Positions 10,390 to 19,541 of a DNA stretch of 64,000 nucleotides are shown piece by piece. The notes below the pieces were generated by a model that ran no database searches, was not told the origin of the DNA, and was given only the letters and a program-made list of their open reading frames with translations. A program made the position numbers and the translations under genes. Every line of letters begins with the position of its first letter. Position 1 is the stretch's first letter. The DNA comes from Cellulomonas wangleii (GTDB taxonomy: Bacteria; Actinomycetota; Actinomycetes; Actinomycetales; Cellulomonadaceae), in contig NZ_CP074405.1 of the NCBI RefSeq assembly GCF_018388445.1, positions 2,604,001 through 2,668,000 of the forward strand. The letters are read 5' to 3'.

Positions 10390-11901
10390 GTGGGCGACGT
10401 GGGACCACGCAAGGACGACCAGCCGCCCGTCATCCGCCCGGAGGTCGAACGCCCCCGCCCGGACGCCGCGGGTGCCCGCCCGGTGGGTCCGACGCGACCC
10501 CGGCCGGCACCCCCGGCACGGGTCGTGGCGCGCGGGTCCGGCGGACGGTCGGTGCCCGCCGGCGACGCAGCGGGCCCCACGCCCGCCGGTGCGTCCGGTG
10601 CCGGCGCACCCCCACGACGTCCCGCGTCCTTCGCCCCGTCCGGTGCGGCCGCGGCGCCGGCCCGGCCCGTGCGCCGTGACCCCGTGCCGCGTGACGGCGC
10701 CCGCCCCGGGGCGACCGACGTCCCCGGCTCGTCCGCCCGCCCGACGGCCGACCGTTCGACGACCGACCGTTCGACGACCGGCCGCCCGACGACCGACCGC
10801 CCGACGGCGGTGCGTCCGACGGGGGCCCCACGTCCGGCGGCACCCCGACGGACGACGGGCCGCGCCACGGCGGCGCGCACCCCTGTCGAGCGCACGGCGC
10901 CTCCTGCGGGCGGGCCTCCCGCTCCCCCGAGCGGCGCTCGCACGAGCCGCGGCTCGCGCAGGTCCCGGCTGGCGCTCACCATGGTCTCGCTCGTCCTGGT
11001 GGTCGTCCTCGGGTGGACGATCGGGCTCGTGGTCTGGGCGAACGGCCGCATCCAGCACACCGCGGCGCTCTCGGGCGCGGCGGGGACGCCCGGCACGACC
11101 TACCTCCTGGCGGGCTCGGACGCCCGCGGCGGCGAGGGCGGGATCGCCGAGGACGGCACCGAGGGTCAGCGGACCGACACGATCCTCGTGCTGCACGACC
11201 CGGCGGACGGGCCGACGGCCCTCATCTCGCTGCCCCGGGACACCTACGTCGACATCCCGGGCCACGGCCCCGGCAAGCTCAACGCCGCCTACACGTTCGG
11301 TGGCGCTCCCCTGCTCGTCAGCAGCGTCGAGGCCGTCACCGGTCTGACCGTCGACCACTACGTGGAGATCGGCATGGGCGGGGTGGCCGGTCTGGTCGAC
11401 GCCGTCGGTGGCGTCAACCTCTGCTACGACGGTGACGTCGACGACCCCGACTCCGGCATGGTCTGGACGGCGGGCTGCCACGACGTCGACGGTGCGGGCG
11501 CGCTGGCCTTCGCGCGGATGCGCAAGGCCGACCCGTCCGGCGACATCGGACGCGCGCAGCGTCAGCGTCAGCTCATCGGTGCGGTCATGGGCGAGGTGAG
11601 TCCCGGCTCGCTCCTGCTGCGCCCCGGTGCACAGGTCTCGCTGGTGCGGGCCGGCACGGACGCCGTGACGTTCGACGAGGAGGCCGGGATCCTCGACGTC
11701 GCCCGCCTCGCGCTCGCCTTCCGGGCGGCCAACGGCGAGGGTGGCCTGACAGGCACACCCCCCATCGTCGACGTCGACTACCGCCCCGGTGGCATCGGGT
11801 CGACCGTGCTGCTCGACCCCGAGGCGACCCCACCGTTCTTCGCGGCGGTGCGGGACGGGACGCTGCCGCCCGGCCAGGTCGGCGGCCTGCCCGGCTCCTG
11901 A
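10390..11901 (+). CDS. LCP family glycopolymer ligase, second copy with long disordered N-terminus
   Basis: 503 residues starting at GTG 10390, three bases after the previous stop. The first 190 residues are low-complexity Pro/Arg/Ala sequence with short tandem repeats (TTDRSTTGRPTTDRPT) and should be cytoplasmic and disordered. A single membrane helix follows (LALTMVSLVLVVVLGWTIGL), then the LCP domain: TYLLAGSDAR, ISLPRDTYVDIPG, LNAAYTFGG, VDHYVEIGMGGVAGLVDAVG and ALAFARMRKADP. It is predicted to attach glycans to peptidoglycan outside the membrane. Two adjacent LCP paralogues suggest more than one glycopolymer or acceptor. The long N-terminus could be a phosphorylation or docking region; that is a guess. 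Confidence 0.92.
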   Translation: MGDVGPRKDDQPPVIRPEVERPRPDAAGARPVGPTRPRPAPPARVVARGSGGRSVPAGDAAGPTPAGASGAGAPPRRPASFAPSGAAAAPARPVRRDPVPRDGARPGATDVPGSSARPTADRSTTDRSTTGRPTTDRPTAVRPTGAPRPAAPRRTTGRATAARTPVERTAPPAGGPPAPPSGARTSRGSRRSRLALTMVSLVLVVVLGWTIGLVVWANGRIQHTAALSGAAGTPGTTYLLAGSDARGGEGGIAEDGTEGQRTDTILVLHDPADGPTALISLPRDTYVDIPGHGPGKLNAAYTFGGAPLLVSSVEAVTGLTVDHYVEIGMGGVAGLVDAVGGVNLCYDGDVDDPDSGMVWTAGCHDVDGAGALAFARMRKADPSGDIGRAQRQRQLIGAVMGEVSPGSLLLRPGAQVSLVRAGTDAVTFDEEAGILDVARLALAFRAANGEGGLTGTPPIVDVDYRPGGIGSTVLLDPEATPPFFAAVRDGTLPPGQVGGLPGS

Positions 11902-11963
11902 CCGGCCGCGACGGCGTCGCCCCGCACAGGCGCTCGGCCCCCGGAGTATCCAGAGCGGAGGGT

Positions 11964-11989
11964 CCCGGGCCGGAGGATCCCGGTCCGGG
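11964..11989. terminator. Bidirectional hairpin between LCP gene and purE
   Basis: CCCGGGCCGG (11964-11973) pairs with CCGGTCCGGG (11980-11989), a 10-bp stem with one G-U wobble and a six-base loop. It lies in the 117-bp gap between two convergent genes, so it can serve both strands. Confidence 0.55.
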
Positions 11990-12018
11990 GCAGCACCTGC
12001 GCCGGCGCCGCGCCCGTC

Positions 12019-12555
12019 TCAGGCGGTCGGGCCCGTGGCGCGTCCGGCCGCAGCGCCGCGCAGCCGCTCGCCCTTGGCGTCGGCCTGAGCGCGCAGGCCG
12101 TCCTGGAACGCCAGCATCGCCTCCCGCAGGCGCACCGCCTCGGGGCCGTCACCGGAGGCGAGGACCCGGACCGCGAGCAGGCCCGCGTTGCGTGCCCCGC
12201 CCACCGAGACCGTCGCGACCGGTACGCCCGCGGGCATCTGCACGATGGAGAGCAGCGAGTCTATGCCGTCGAGGTGGGCCAGCGGCACCGGCACGCCGAT
12301 GACGGGCAGGGGCGTCACGGCGGCGAGCATGCCCGGCAGGTGCGCCGCACCGCCGGCGCCGGCGACCAGGACGCGCAGGCCGCGAGCCGCGGCCTCGCGG
12401 CCGTAGGCGACCATCTTGTCCGGCTGCCGGTGCGCCGACACGACGTCGACCTCGAACGGCACGCCGAACTCGGCCAGGGCATCGGCGGCCGCCTGCATGA
12501 CCGGCCAGTCCGAGTCCGAGCCCATGACGATCCCGACGACGGGTCCCTGCGTCAT
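12019..12555 (-). CDS. purE: N5-carboxyaminoimidazole ribonucleotide mutase
   Basis: 178 residues. The N-terminal [14 protein letters not shown] and the [11 protein letters not shown] segment are the class I PurE nucleotide-binding and catalytic motifs, with the active-site histidine in SAHR. The [13 protein letters not shown] loop is also conserved. It converts N5-CAIR to CAIR in de novo purine synthesis, using the product of PurK. Its ATG at 12555 overlaps the purK stop by four bases (ATGA), so the pair is translationally coupled. The last 20 residues are a variable Ala/Arg-rich tail. Confidence 0.96.
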   Translation of the reverse strand: MTQGPVVGIVMGSDSDWPVMQAAADALAEFGVPFEVDVVSAHRQPDKMVAYGREAAARGLRVLVAGAGGAAHLPGMLAAVTPLPVIGVPVPLAHLDGIDSLLSIVQMPAGVPVATVSVGGARNAGLLAVRVLASGDGPEAVRLREAMLAFQDGLRAQADAKGERLRGAAAGRATGPTA

Positions 12556-13742
12556 GCCGTGCCTCCGCTCTCCACGGGTTCGCCGCGCAGCCGTGCCGCC
12601 GCGGCGCGGGCACGGGCACGGACGTCGGCGAGGTCGTCGCCGCTGACGTTGACGTGCCCGAGCTTGCGCCCGGGACGGACCGCCTTGCCGTACAGGTGCA
12701 CCTTGGCCGCGGGGTCCGCCCGCAGCACGTCGGGCAGCGCGTCGGTGAGGTCCTCGAGCGTGCTCCCGAGCACGTTGGCCATCACCGTCCAGCGGGCGAC
12801 CGGTGCGACGTCGCCCAGCGGCAGGTCGAGCACGGCACGCAGGTGCTGCTCGAACTGGCTGGTCACCGCCCCGTCGATCGTCCAGTGCCCGGAGTTGTGC
12901 GGCCGCATGGCGAGCTCGTTGACGAGCACGTCCGGCGGGCCGCCGTCCGGCGCGGGCACCTCGAACATCTCGACCGCGAGCACGCCCGTGACGTCGAGGC
13001 CCTCGGCGACGCGCCGGGCGACCTCCTCGGCGCGGGCCGCCGTCACGGGGTCGAGGTCCGGCGCCGGCGCGACCACCTCGGCGCAGACCCCGTCACGCTG
13101 CACGGACTCGACGACCGGCCACACGACCGTGCGACCGGAGGGGGTGCGGGCGACCAGCGCCGCGAGCTCGCGACGGAACGGCACGAGCTCCTCGGCGATG
13201 AGCGCCGGGCCCGTCCCCGCCGCGGCCGCGTCGGCCCACCCGACCACCTCGGCCGGGACCGGGCCGGGGCCGACCACCCGGACGCCCTTGCCGTCGTAGC
13301 CGCCGCGGGTCGTCTTCACGACCGCTCGGCCACCGTGCTCGGTGCGGAACCGCTCGAGGTCGGTGAGGTCCCCCACGGGCGCCCACCGGGGGCACGGGAC
13401 ACCGAGGTCGGTGAGGCGCCGGCGCATCTCGGCCTTGTCCTGCGCGTGCACCAGGGCCGCCGGGCCGGGGCGGACGGGCACCCCGCGGTCCGCGACCGCC
13501 TGCAGGACCGCCGCCGGGACGTGCTCGTGCTCGAACGTCAGGACGTCGGCGCCCTCGACGAGCGCGAGCACCGCGTCGACGTCCGCCGCCGCCCCGACGG
13601 GCGCGTCCGCGACGGCCTGGGCCGCCGAGCCGTCCACGGCCTCGGCGAGGACGCGCAGGTGGAGGCCGAGGGCCACGGCGGGCGCCGCCATCATGCGGGC
13701 GAGCTGGCCGCCACCGACGACGGCCACGGTGGGGGGTGTCAC
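12552..13742 (-). CDS. purK: N5-carboxyaminoimidazole ribonucleotide synthase
   Basis: An ATP-grasp enzyme of 396 residues that makes N5-CAIR from AIR, bicarbonate and ATP. Seen are [13 protein letters not shown] at the N-terminus, the ATP-binding [14 protein letters not shown], and the C-terminal [18 protein letters not shown] motif. I chose GTG 13742 because a TAGGCT -10 box (13751-13756) lies eight bases upstream on this strand, consistent with a leaderless start. GTG 13748 is the alternative. The frame is open to 13844, but the added residues do not resemble PurK. It overlaps purE and follows manA by about 50 bases. Confidence 0.94.
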   Translation of the reverse strand: MTPPTVAVVGGGQLARMMAAPAVALGLHLRVLAEAVDGSAAQAVADAPVGAAADVDAVLALVEGADVLTFEHEHVPAAVLQAVADRGVPVRPGPAALVHAQDKAEMRRRLTDLGVPCPRWAPVGDLTDLERFRTEHGGRAVVKTTRGGYDGKGVRVVGPGPVPAEVVGWADAAAAGTGPALIAEELVPFRRELAALVARTPSGRTVVWPVVESVQRDGVCAEVVAPAPDLDPVTAARAEEVARRVAEGLDVTGVLAVEMFEVPAPDGGPPDVLVNELAMRPHNSGHWTIDGAVTSQFEQHLRAVLDLPLGDVAPVARWTVMANVLGSTLEDLTDALPDVLRADPAAKVHLYGKAVRPGRKLGHVNVSGDDLADVRARARAAAARLRGEPVESGGTA

Positions 13743-13791
13743 GGGCACGGAGCCTAGCCGCTGCGTCCAGGGCCGCCCGCGGCCGTCCGGG

Positions 13792-14985
13792 TCACGGGAC
13801 GGCGGCCTGCACCAGGCGTCCGCCACCGGTCGCGCACAGCGCACCGTCCGCCGCGGGCACGAAGCTCGCGCCGCCCGGCGCCAGCTCGAGCTCCGCGCCG
13901 GACTCGGCCCGCAGCCGCACCTGCCCCTCGAGGCACAGCAGGACCCGGGGCCCGGCGCCCGGCAGCCGGCACTCCTCGTCGTCCGGCACGTGGGTCACGG
14001 AGAGCTCGAAGTCGTCGACGGGCGCGTAGTAGACGTCGGTCGCGTCGTAGACGTGCTCCGGGGCGATCCGGATGGGCGGTGCGGCGACGCAGTCCACCGC
14101 GCGCAGCAGCTCGGGGATGTCGACATGCTTCGAGGTGAGCCCGGCCCGCAGCACGTTGTCCGAGTTCGCCATGATCTCGACGGCGACGCCCTCGAGGTAG
14201 CAGTGGACGGCGCCCGCCGGGACGAAGAGCGCCTCGCCGGGCCGCAGCGTCACGGGGTTGAGCAGCACGGCGGTCACGGCGCCGGGGTCACCGGGGTAGG
14301 CCCGCTCCAGCCGGTCGACGGCCCCGTCGGTGCGCGGCGACGGGGAGCCGGCGACGACGCGCTCCCGCAGCTCGTCCGCGAAGGCGGTGACCTCGACGGG
14401 GGTCGGCCGGGTCGCGCCGCTCACGAGGCTGGCGAACGCGTCCTGCATCCCGGCCGTCGTGGGGGTCGCCATGATGGTCTTGTGCAGCCGCCGGGCGACC
14501 GGGTGCTCGAGGCCCCGCAGGATCTCGGCCGTGCGGCGCGGGGCGCGGAACCCGACCAGCGCCTCGAACATCGACAGGGCGTACACGAGCTCGGGCTTGT
14601 GGTTGCGGTCGCGGTACGACCGGTGCGGGTGGTCGAGCGGGACGCCGGCGGCGTCCTCGCGGGCGTACCCGTCCTCGGCGAGCTCGACGCTCGGGTGCAC
14701 CTGCAGGGAGAGCGGCCGCGCGGCCGCGATGAGCTTGAGCAGGAAGGGCAGGCCGCCGCCGAAGCGGGACACGACGTCCTGGCCCAGCGTGCCCACCGGG
14801 TCGTCGGCGATCGCGTGGTGCAGGGGCGGTCCGGAGGCACCGACGAGCCGGGAGGGGGCCGAGGAGTGGGCGCCGAACCACGCCTCGGCGACGGGCGACC
14901 CGTCGACGGGCCGTCGGAGGAGTTGCGGGATGGCGGTTGCCGACCCCCAGGCGTAGCCCTGGACGGCGGGCTCGAGAACCTGCAC
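13792..14985 (-). CDS. manA: Mannose-6-phosphate isomerase, class I
   Basis: The 397-residue zinc enzyme interconverts mannose-6-phosphate and fructose-6-phosphate, feeding GDP-mannose and glycan synthesis. Zinc ligands are visible: Gln95 and His97 in LSLQVHPS, Glu132 in NHKPELVYAL, and a His in VPAGAVHCYLEG. The start is GTG 14985, preceded by GGAGGGGGAAGTC, a strong ribosome binding site; the longer frame upstream is antisense to the histidine kinase. Its place among envelope-glycan genes suggests a role in supplying mannose derivatives. purK follows on the same strand but has its own -10 element. Confidence 0.95.
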   Translation of the reverse strand: MQVLEPAVQGYAWGSATAIPQLLRRPVDGSPVAEAWFGAHSSAPSRLVGASGPPLHHAIADDPVGTLGQDVVSRFGGGLPFLLKLIAAARPLSLQVHPSVELAEDGYAREDAAGVPLDHPHRSYRDRNHKPELVYALSMFEALVGFRAPRRTAEILRGLEHPVARRLHKTIMATPTTAGMQDAFASLVSGATRPTPVEVTAFADELRERVVAGSPSPRTDGAVDRLERAYPGDPGAVTAVLLNPVTLRPGEALFVPAGAVHCYLEGVAVEIMANSDNVLRAGLTSKHVDIPELLRAVDCVAAPPIRIAPEHVYDATDVYYAPVDDFELSVTHVPDDEECRLPGAGPRVLLCLEGQVRLRAESGAELELAPGGASFVPAADGALCATGGGRLVQAAVP

Positions 14986-15043
14986 GACTTCCCCCTCCGG
15001 ACGATGTGGGGGGAAGCCTAGCGGCGGGTGTCGACGCCCGAGG

Positions 15044-16363
15044 TCACCACCGCCGCTCGCGCCGCACCGAGACCACCGCGCCGCGCGGCAGCACGACGTC
15101 GGGCCGCAGGGACGCCGGCACACCGGAGAGGAACAGCGCGAAGACCGCAGGTCGGCGCTGCGCGAGCTCCAGGCGGCCGCCGTCCGCGTTCGCGAGGTCG
15201 CGGGCGAGCGCGAGACCCAGCCCGGTACCGGCCCCCGAGGTGACGTCCCGCTCGAAGATGCGGGGGGCCAGGTCGTCGGGCACGCCCTCGCCCTCGTCGC
15301 CGACCTCGACGACGACCGCCCGCGACGACCCACCGGCGCGGGAGCGGACGGTCGTGGTCCCGGCGCCGTGCTTGAGCGAGTTCTCGATGAGCGTCGCCAG
15401 GACCTGCGCGAGCGCGCCGGGCGTCGCGAGCACCTGCGTGGCGGGGTCGACGTCCACGACCAGGCGGCGCCCGGCCGCCGCGAACGTCGGCGACCACTCC
15501 TCCTCCTGCTGGTGCACGACCTCGTGCAGGGAGATGGCCTCGGTCGTGCCACCCTGGGCGCGCCGCGAGCTGGCCAGCAGGTCGTCGACGACGCGCACGA
15601 GCCGCTCCACCTGCTCCAGCGAGATCCGGGCCTCCTCGCGGACCTCCGGCTCCCCCGCGGTGAGCATGATCTCCTCGAGGCGCATGGACAGCGCCGTCAG
15701 CGGGGTGCGCAGCTGGTGGGACGCGTCCGAGGCGAACTGCCGCTCCGCCGCCAGGCGACCGGCCATCCGGTCGGCGCTGCGGGCCAGCTCGGCGGCGACC
15801 AGGTCGATCTCCTCGACCCCGGACGGCTCGAGCTGCGGGCGCACCTGGCCCGACCCGAGCTGCTCGGCGGACGCCGCCAGGTACACCAGGGGGGCGGCCA
15901 GGCGGTTGGCCTGCCAGATCGCCATCGCGATGCCCGCCGCGAACGCGACGACGGCGGCGACGACCACGAGGGCGATCACCTGGGTGGACATCCAGAAGAT
16001 GTCCCACCACGAGACGTACAGGAGCACGGTGGCCGCCGTGGTCGACGTGACCTGGACGGTCAGCCGACGCTGGTCGACGGTCGGCCCGGCCCGGTAGGTC
16101 TCCCCGTCGGGGGTACGCACCACGACCGTGGCGCTGAGCTCGCCGTCGCCCCCCGTGTACGGCTCGAGCATCCGGTCGGAGAGGGCGATCTGCTGGTCGA
16201 CGCGGAAGTCGACGGTGCGTGCGACGGACTCGGCCCGGATCTCCAGGCCGCGCAGCTCGTTCTCGCGCACCAGCTGCGCGCCGAGGAACGCGAGCGGGAA
16301 CCCGAGCAGCACGACGGCGACCGTCACGGCGGCGATCGTCGCCTGCAGGACGCGACGTCGCAC
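15044..16363 (-). CDS. Membrane sensor histidine kinase (EnvZ/PhoR type)
   Basis: 439 residues with two membrane helices (about 7-30 and 126-150) flanking a roughly 95-residue extracytoplasmic domain. A HAMP segment follows, then the HisKA box ASHQLRTPL with phosphoacceptor His216. The HATPase domain has the N box TLIENSLKHG, DEGEGVPDD and GTGLGLALARDL. It should phosphorylate the OmpR-family regulator encoded just upstream; its GTG start lies three bases after that gene's stop. The signal is not evident, and the sensor domain has no motif I can name. The genes are transcribed away from the second two-component system. Confidence 0.93.
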   Translation of the reverse strand: MRRRVLQATIAAVTVAVVLLGFPLAFLGAQLVRENELRGLEIRAESVARTVDFRVDQQIALSDRMLEPYTGGDGELSATVVVRTPDGETYRAGPTVDQRRLTVQVTSTTAATVLLYVSWWDIFWMSTQVIALVVVAAVVAFAAGIAMAIWQANRLAAPLVYLAASAEQLGSGQVRPQLEPSGVEEIDLVAAELARSADRMAGRLAAERQFASDASHQLRTPLTALSMRLEEIMLTAGEPEVREEARISLEQVERLVRVVDDLLASSRRAQGGTTEAISLHEVVHQQEEEWSPTFAAAGRRLVVDVDPATQVLATPGALAQVLATLIENSLKHGAGTTTVRSRAGGSSRAVVVEVGDEGEGVPDDLAPRIFERDVTSGAGTGLGLALARDLANADGGRLELAQRRPAVFALFLSGVPASLRPDVVLPRGAVVSVRRERRW

Positions 16364-16366
16364 GTG

Positions 16367-17101
16367 TCAGACCCGGTCGAGCGGACCCGCCGCCGCCTCG
16401 GAGACCACACCGGCGCCGTCCGCGGCACCGGTCTCGAAGCGGAAGCCCATCCCCCGGACGGTCGAGATGTAGCGGGGGGCGTTGGCGTCGTCGCCGAGCT
16501 TGCGGCGCAGCCACGACACGTGCATGTCGAGGGTCTTGGTGGACCCGCTCGGGTCCGAGCCCCACACCTCGCGCATGAGCGTCTCGCGCGCCACGACCGT
16601 GCCGGCGGCGGCGACGAGCACCCGCAGCAGGTCGAACTCCTTGGCGGTCAGGTGCAGCTCGCGCTCCCCCTGGAACGCACGGTGCGCCGCGACGTCGACC
16701 CGGACGTTCTGCGCGTGCAGCTCGTCCTCGTCCGCCGGGTCCCCCACGGAGCGGCGCAACAGGGCACGCACGCGGGCCAGCAGCTCGGCCAGCCGGAAGG
16801 GCTTGGTCACGTAGTCGTCGGCGCCCGCGTCGAGCCCGACCACCAGGTCGACCTCGTCCGCGCGCGCGGTGAGGACCAGGACCGGCGTCGTCAGGCCCTG
16901 GCTGCGGATCGCGCGCGCCACGTCGAGCCCGTCCATGTCCGGCAGGCCGAGGTCGAGCACCACCAGATCGGCGCTCGCCGCCCCGTCGATCGCGCCTTGA
17001 CCTGTGCCTTGCACGCGCACGTCGTAACCTTCACGCCCGAGCGCCCGCGCCAAAGGCTCGGCAATCGCGGGGTCGTCCTCCGCCAGCAGCACCTGGGTCA
17101 T
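16367..17101 (-). CDS. OmpR/PhoB-family response regulator
   Basis: 244 residues. The receiver domain has the acidic pocket AEDD (7-10), phosphoacceptor Asp50 in VVLDLGLPD, Thr78 in LTARAD and Lys100 in YVTKPF. A winged-helix DNA-binding domain follows, with HLTAKEFDLLRVL, VVARETLMREVW and the C-terminal hairpin YISTVRGMGFRFE. It is the partner of the kinase at 15044-16363. A TAACAT -10 box ends six bases before its ATG on this strand, so the operon mRNA is probably leaderless. Target genes cannot be read from the window. Confidence 0.94.
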   Translation of the reverse strand: MTQVLLAEDDPAIAEPLARALGREGYDVRVQGTGQGAIDGAASADLVVLDLGLPDMDGLDVARAIRSQGLTTPVLVLTARADEVDLVVGLDAGADDYVTKPFRLAELLARVRALLRRSVGDPADEDELHAQNVRVDVAAHRAFQGERELHLTAKEFDLLRVLVAAAGTVVARETLMREVWGSDPSGSTKTLDMHVSWLRRKLGDDANAPRYISTVRGMGFRFETGAADGAGVVSEAAAGPLDRV

Positions 17102-17107
17102 TCCGCC

Positions 17108-17113
17108 ATGTTA
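17108..17113 (-). promoter_or_regulatory. Leaderless -10 element of the OmpR-family regulator
   Basis: The minus strand reads TAACAT, then six bases, then the ATG at 17101. This fits the actinobacterial TANNNT -10 element with transcription starting at or next to the start codon. No convincing -35 is visible. Confidence 0.6.
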
Positions 17114-17277
17114 GGTCACGGACTCGTCCGGGCGCGGCAGTCCTCGGTCCCGACCCGCCGGACGGTCCCCCGATCGTGATCCGGCAGGGCGCACCGCCCA
17201 CGGCGCTGGTCCCCCGGGCGGACCCCGACCCCCCGTCGGTCCGACCCGGGGTGCACGCCGACCCGGCGGCGGCGTCC

Positions 17278-17283
17278 TAGTCT
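17278..17283 (+). promoter_or_regulatory. Leaderless -10 element of the NarL-type kinase gene
   Basis: TAGTCT is followed by CGGGGG and the ATG at 17290, a six-base spacing that predicts a leaderless mRNA. The G-run could alternatively act as a weak ribosome binding site. The 188-bp gap between the two divergent two-component operons holds little else. Confidence 0.55.
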
Positions 17284-17289
17284 CGGGGG

Positions 17290-18645
17290 ATGTCGTGGTG
17301 GGACCGCCTGTGGCGCTGGGAGGACACGCACCGCCTCGGTGTCGACGTCACGATCACCGTGCTGCTCGGGCTCGCGCTGGCGCCGGCGTCGATCGCCGCC
17401 CTCGGCAGGCGGGCACCGGGCCTGGACGCGGTGTTCGTGTCCCTGTGCATCGTGGGCGTCGTCGTGCCCCTCGCGTGGCGGCGCACCCACCCGACGGCAT
17501 CGGTGACGACGATCTACACGTGCGCGCTGCTGCACGTCGTGGCCGGGTTCCCCGTGCTGCCCGTGGACGCCGTCGTGCCGTTCGCGCTCTACTCCGTCGC
17601 CCTGCACGGTCCGCGCTGGGCCCACCGCACCGCCCTGGCCGGCGCCATGGCGGGCGCACTCCTCGTCGGTACCTGGCTGGCCCTGCAGTACGGCCGGCCC
17701 GCAGCAGCCCTCCTCACGGTCTTCGTCGCCAGCATCTTCCTGGTCGCGTGGGCGTTCGGCCTGGTGCGGCGTGCCCGCCGTGAGCACCTGGAGGCGCTCG
17801 TCGACCGCACCGAGCGGCTCGAGGTGGAGCGTGACCAGCAGGCGATGATCGCCACCGCCGCGGAACGCGCCCGGATCGCGCGCGAGATGCACGACATCGT
17901 CGCCCACAGCCTGTCCGTGGTCATCGCGCAGGCCGACGGCGGCCGGTACGCGGCCGCGCACGACACGGCGGCGGCCACGCGCGCCCTCGGCACGATCGCG
18001 GAGACGGGGCGTGCGGCGCTCACCGACATGCGCCGGCTGCTGGGCGTGCTGCGCGAGACCCCGGGCGCCGCACCCGGTGGCGCCGCGCCGGGCATCCTGC
18101 CCCCGGCCGACGAGCGCGACGCCCCCGCGGGCACGGCAGCCGTCGCCACGACGACGCCGCAGCCCGCGGTCGAGGACGTCGAGGCGCTCGTGGCGCAGAT
18201 GCGGGCCAGCGGCATGCGGGTGTCGTTCGTCCGCCTGGGCACGCCGCGGCACCTGCCGCCCGGCGCCGGCCTGACCGTCTACCGCATCGCGCAGGAGTCG
18301 CTGACCAACGTGCTCAAGCACGCGGGCCCCGACCCCGGCGTCACCGTCATGCTGCAGTGGCACCCCGCTGCCGTCTCGCTCGAGGTCAGCGACGACGGCC
18401 GGGGCGCCGCCGCCGACGCCGACGGGCTCGGCCAGGGACTGCTGGGCATGCGGGAGCGCGCCACGATGTTCGGCGGCACCGTCACGGCCGGGCCACGGCC
18501 CGGGGGTGGCTACCGTGTGCGCGCCACGCTGCCGACGCCGGGGGCGCGCGACGCCGCCGACGGGTCGGACGCCGCCCCCGCCGCGCACACCACGACCCCG
18601 CCTCGTCGCACCACCCAAGACCCAGCCGGAGGAACCACCCCGTGA
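17290..18645 (+). CDS. NarL-type sensor histidine kinase (HisKA_3)
   Basis: 451 residues. The N-terminal half has about five hydrophobic helices between residues 18 and 158. The HisKA_3 box ERARIAREMHDIVAHSLSVV contains phosphoacceptor His201. The C-terminal ATPase shows QESLTNVLKHAG, DDGRG and GQGLLGMRERATMFGG, as in DesK/NarX-type kinases. A Pro/Ala-rich insert separates dimerisation and ATPase parts, and the tail is low-complexity. The stop codon overlaps the GTG of the downstream LuxR-type regulator. This arrangement, followed by a MacB/FtsX-like transporter, is common where the pair senses envelope stress or antimicrobial compounds, but the signal here is unknown. Confidence 0.93.
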   Translation: MSWWDRLWRWEDTHRLGVDVTITVLLGLALAPASIAALGRRAPGLDAVFVSLCIVGVVVPLAWRRTHPTASVTTIYTCALLHVVAGFPVLPVDAVVPFALYSVALHGPRWAHRTALAGAMAGALLVGTWLALQYGRPAAALLTVFVASIFLVAWAFGLVRRARREHLEALVDRTERLEVERDQQAMIATAAERARIAREMHDIVAHSLSVVIAQADGGRYAAAHDTAAATRALGTIAETGRAALTDMRRLLGVLRETPGAAPGGAAPGILPPADERDAPAGTAAVATTTPQPAVEDVEALVAQMRASGMRVSFVRLGTPRHLPPGAGLTVYRIAQESLTNVLKHAGPDPGVTVMLQWHPAAVSLEVSDDGRGAAADADGLGQGLLGMRERATMFGGTVTAGPRPGGGYRVRATLPTPGARDAADGSDAAPAAHTTTPPRRTTQDPAGGTTP

Positions 18646-19376
18646 CCACGACAACGCCCGACGCCGGCGCACCCGTGCGCGTCGCCCTCGTCGACGACCA
18701 GCAGCTGGTGCGGGCCGGTTTCCGCATGGTCATCGACTCGCAGCCCGACCTCGAGGTCGTGCTCGAGGCCGGCGACGGTGCGCAGGCCGTGCGGGCGCTG
18801 GACCCGCAGTCACGCACCGCGACCGGCCCGGTCGACGTCGTCCTCATGGACGTGCGCATGCCCACGATGGACGGGCTCGAGGCCACCGAGCGCATCGTGT
18901 CGCGCGCGACGGCGGACGCGCCCGCACCCCGGGTCATCGTGCTGACGACGTTCGACCTCGACGAGTACGTGCTGGCCGCGATCCGTGCGGGGGCCAGCGG
19001 CTTCCTGCTGAAGGACGCCCCGCCCGAGGAGATGCTGGCCGCGATCCGCACCGTGCACCAGGGCGACGCCGTGATCGCGCCGTCCAGCACCCGGCGCCTG
19101 CTCGAGCACCTGGTGACAGCCCTGCCCGGTGACGCACCCGCCGCCACGGAGGACCCCGCGCACCGCGCGGTCGCCCAGCTCACCGACCGCGAGCGCGAGG
19201 TGCTCGTCCTCATGGCCCGCGGCCGGTCCAACACCGAGATCGGGCAGGACCTGTTCGTCGCCGAGGCGACGGTGAAGACGCACGTGGGCCGGATCCTGGC
19301 CAAGCTCGGGGCGCGCGACCGCGTGCAGGCCGTCGTGGTGGCGTACGAGGCCGGTCTGGTCCGTCCGGGCTCCTGA
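18642..19376 (+). CDS. NarL/LuxR-family response regulator
   Basis: The 244-residue protein has a receiver domain with phosphoacceptor Asp70 in VVLMDVRMP and the DD pair in VALVDDQQLVRAG. A LuxR helix-turn-helix follows: QLTDREREVLVLMARGRSNTEI and the recognition region EATVKTHVGRILAKLGARDR. The GTG at 18642 overlaps the kinase TGA (GTGA), and GGAGGA at 18628-18633 is a strong ribosome binding site. It should be the partner of the kinase encoded just before it, and it may control the ABC transporter that follows after a hairpin. Confidence 0.95.
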   Translation: MTTTTPDAGAPVRVALVDDQQLVRAGFRMVIDSQPDLEVVLEAGDGAQAVRALDPQSRTATGPVDVVLMDVRMPTMDGLEATERIVSRATADAPAPRVIVLTTFDLDEYVLAAIRAGASGFLLKDAPPEEMLAAIRTVHQGDAVIAPSSTRRLLEHLVTALPGDAPAATEDPAHRAVAQLTDREREVLVLMARGRSNTEIGQDLFVAEATVKTHVGRILAKLGARDRVQAVVVAYEAGLVRPGS

Positions 19377-19384
19377 GGGCCGAG

Positions 19385-19412
19385 CGGCCGGGCGCCGCCC
19401 GTCGCCCGGCCG
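19385..19412 (+). terminator. Hairpin after the LuxR-family regulator
   Basis: CGGCCGGGCG (19385-19394) pairs perfectly with CGCCCGGCCG (19403-19412) around an eight-base loop, nine bases after the regulator stop. There is no T-tract. It separates the two-component genes from the ABC transporter. Confidence 0.6.
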
Positions 19413-19541
19413 GATGACGAGTCGCCGGGCTGCTGCGGCCACGGGATGACGTCGGCGTCGGCCGGACCCGCCCACGGCGGGACGCGGTGGCACCGTGCGC
19501 GCGGCGAGGCTGGTGCCACACCGCGAGACAGGAGCACCACC

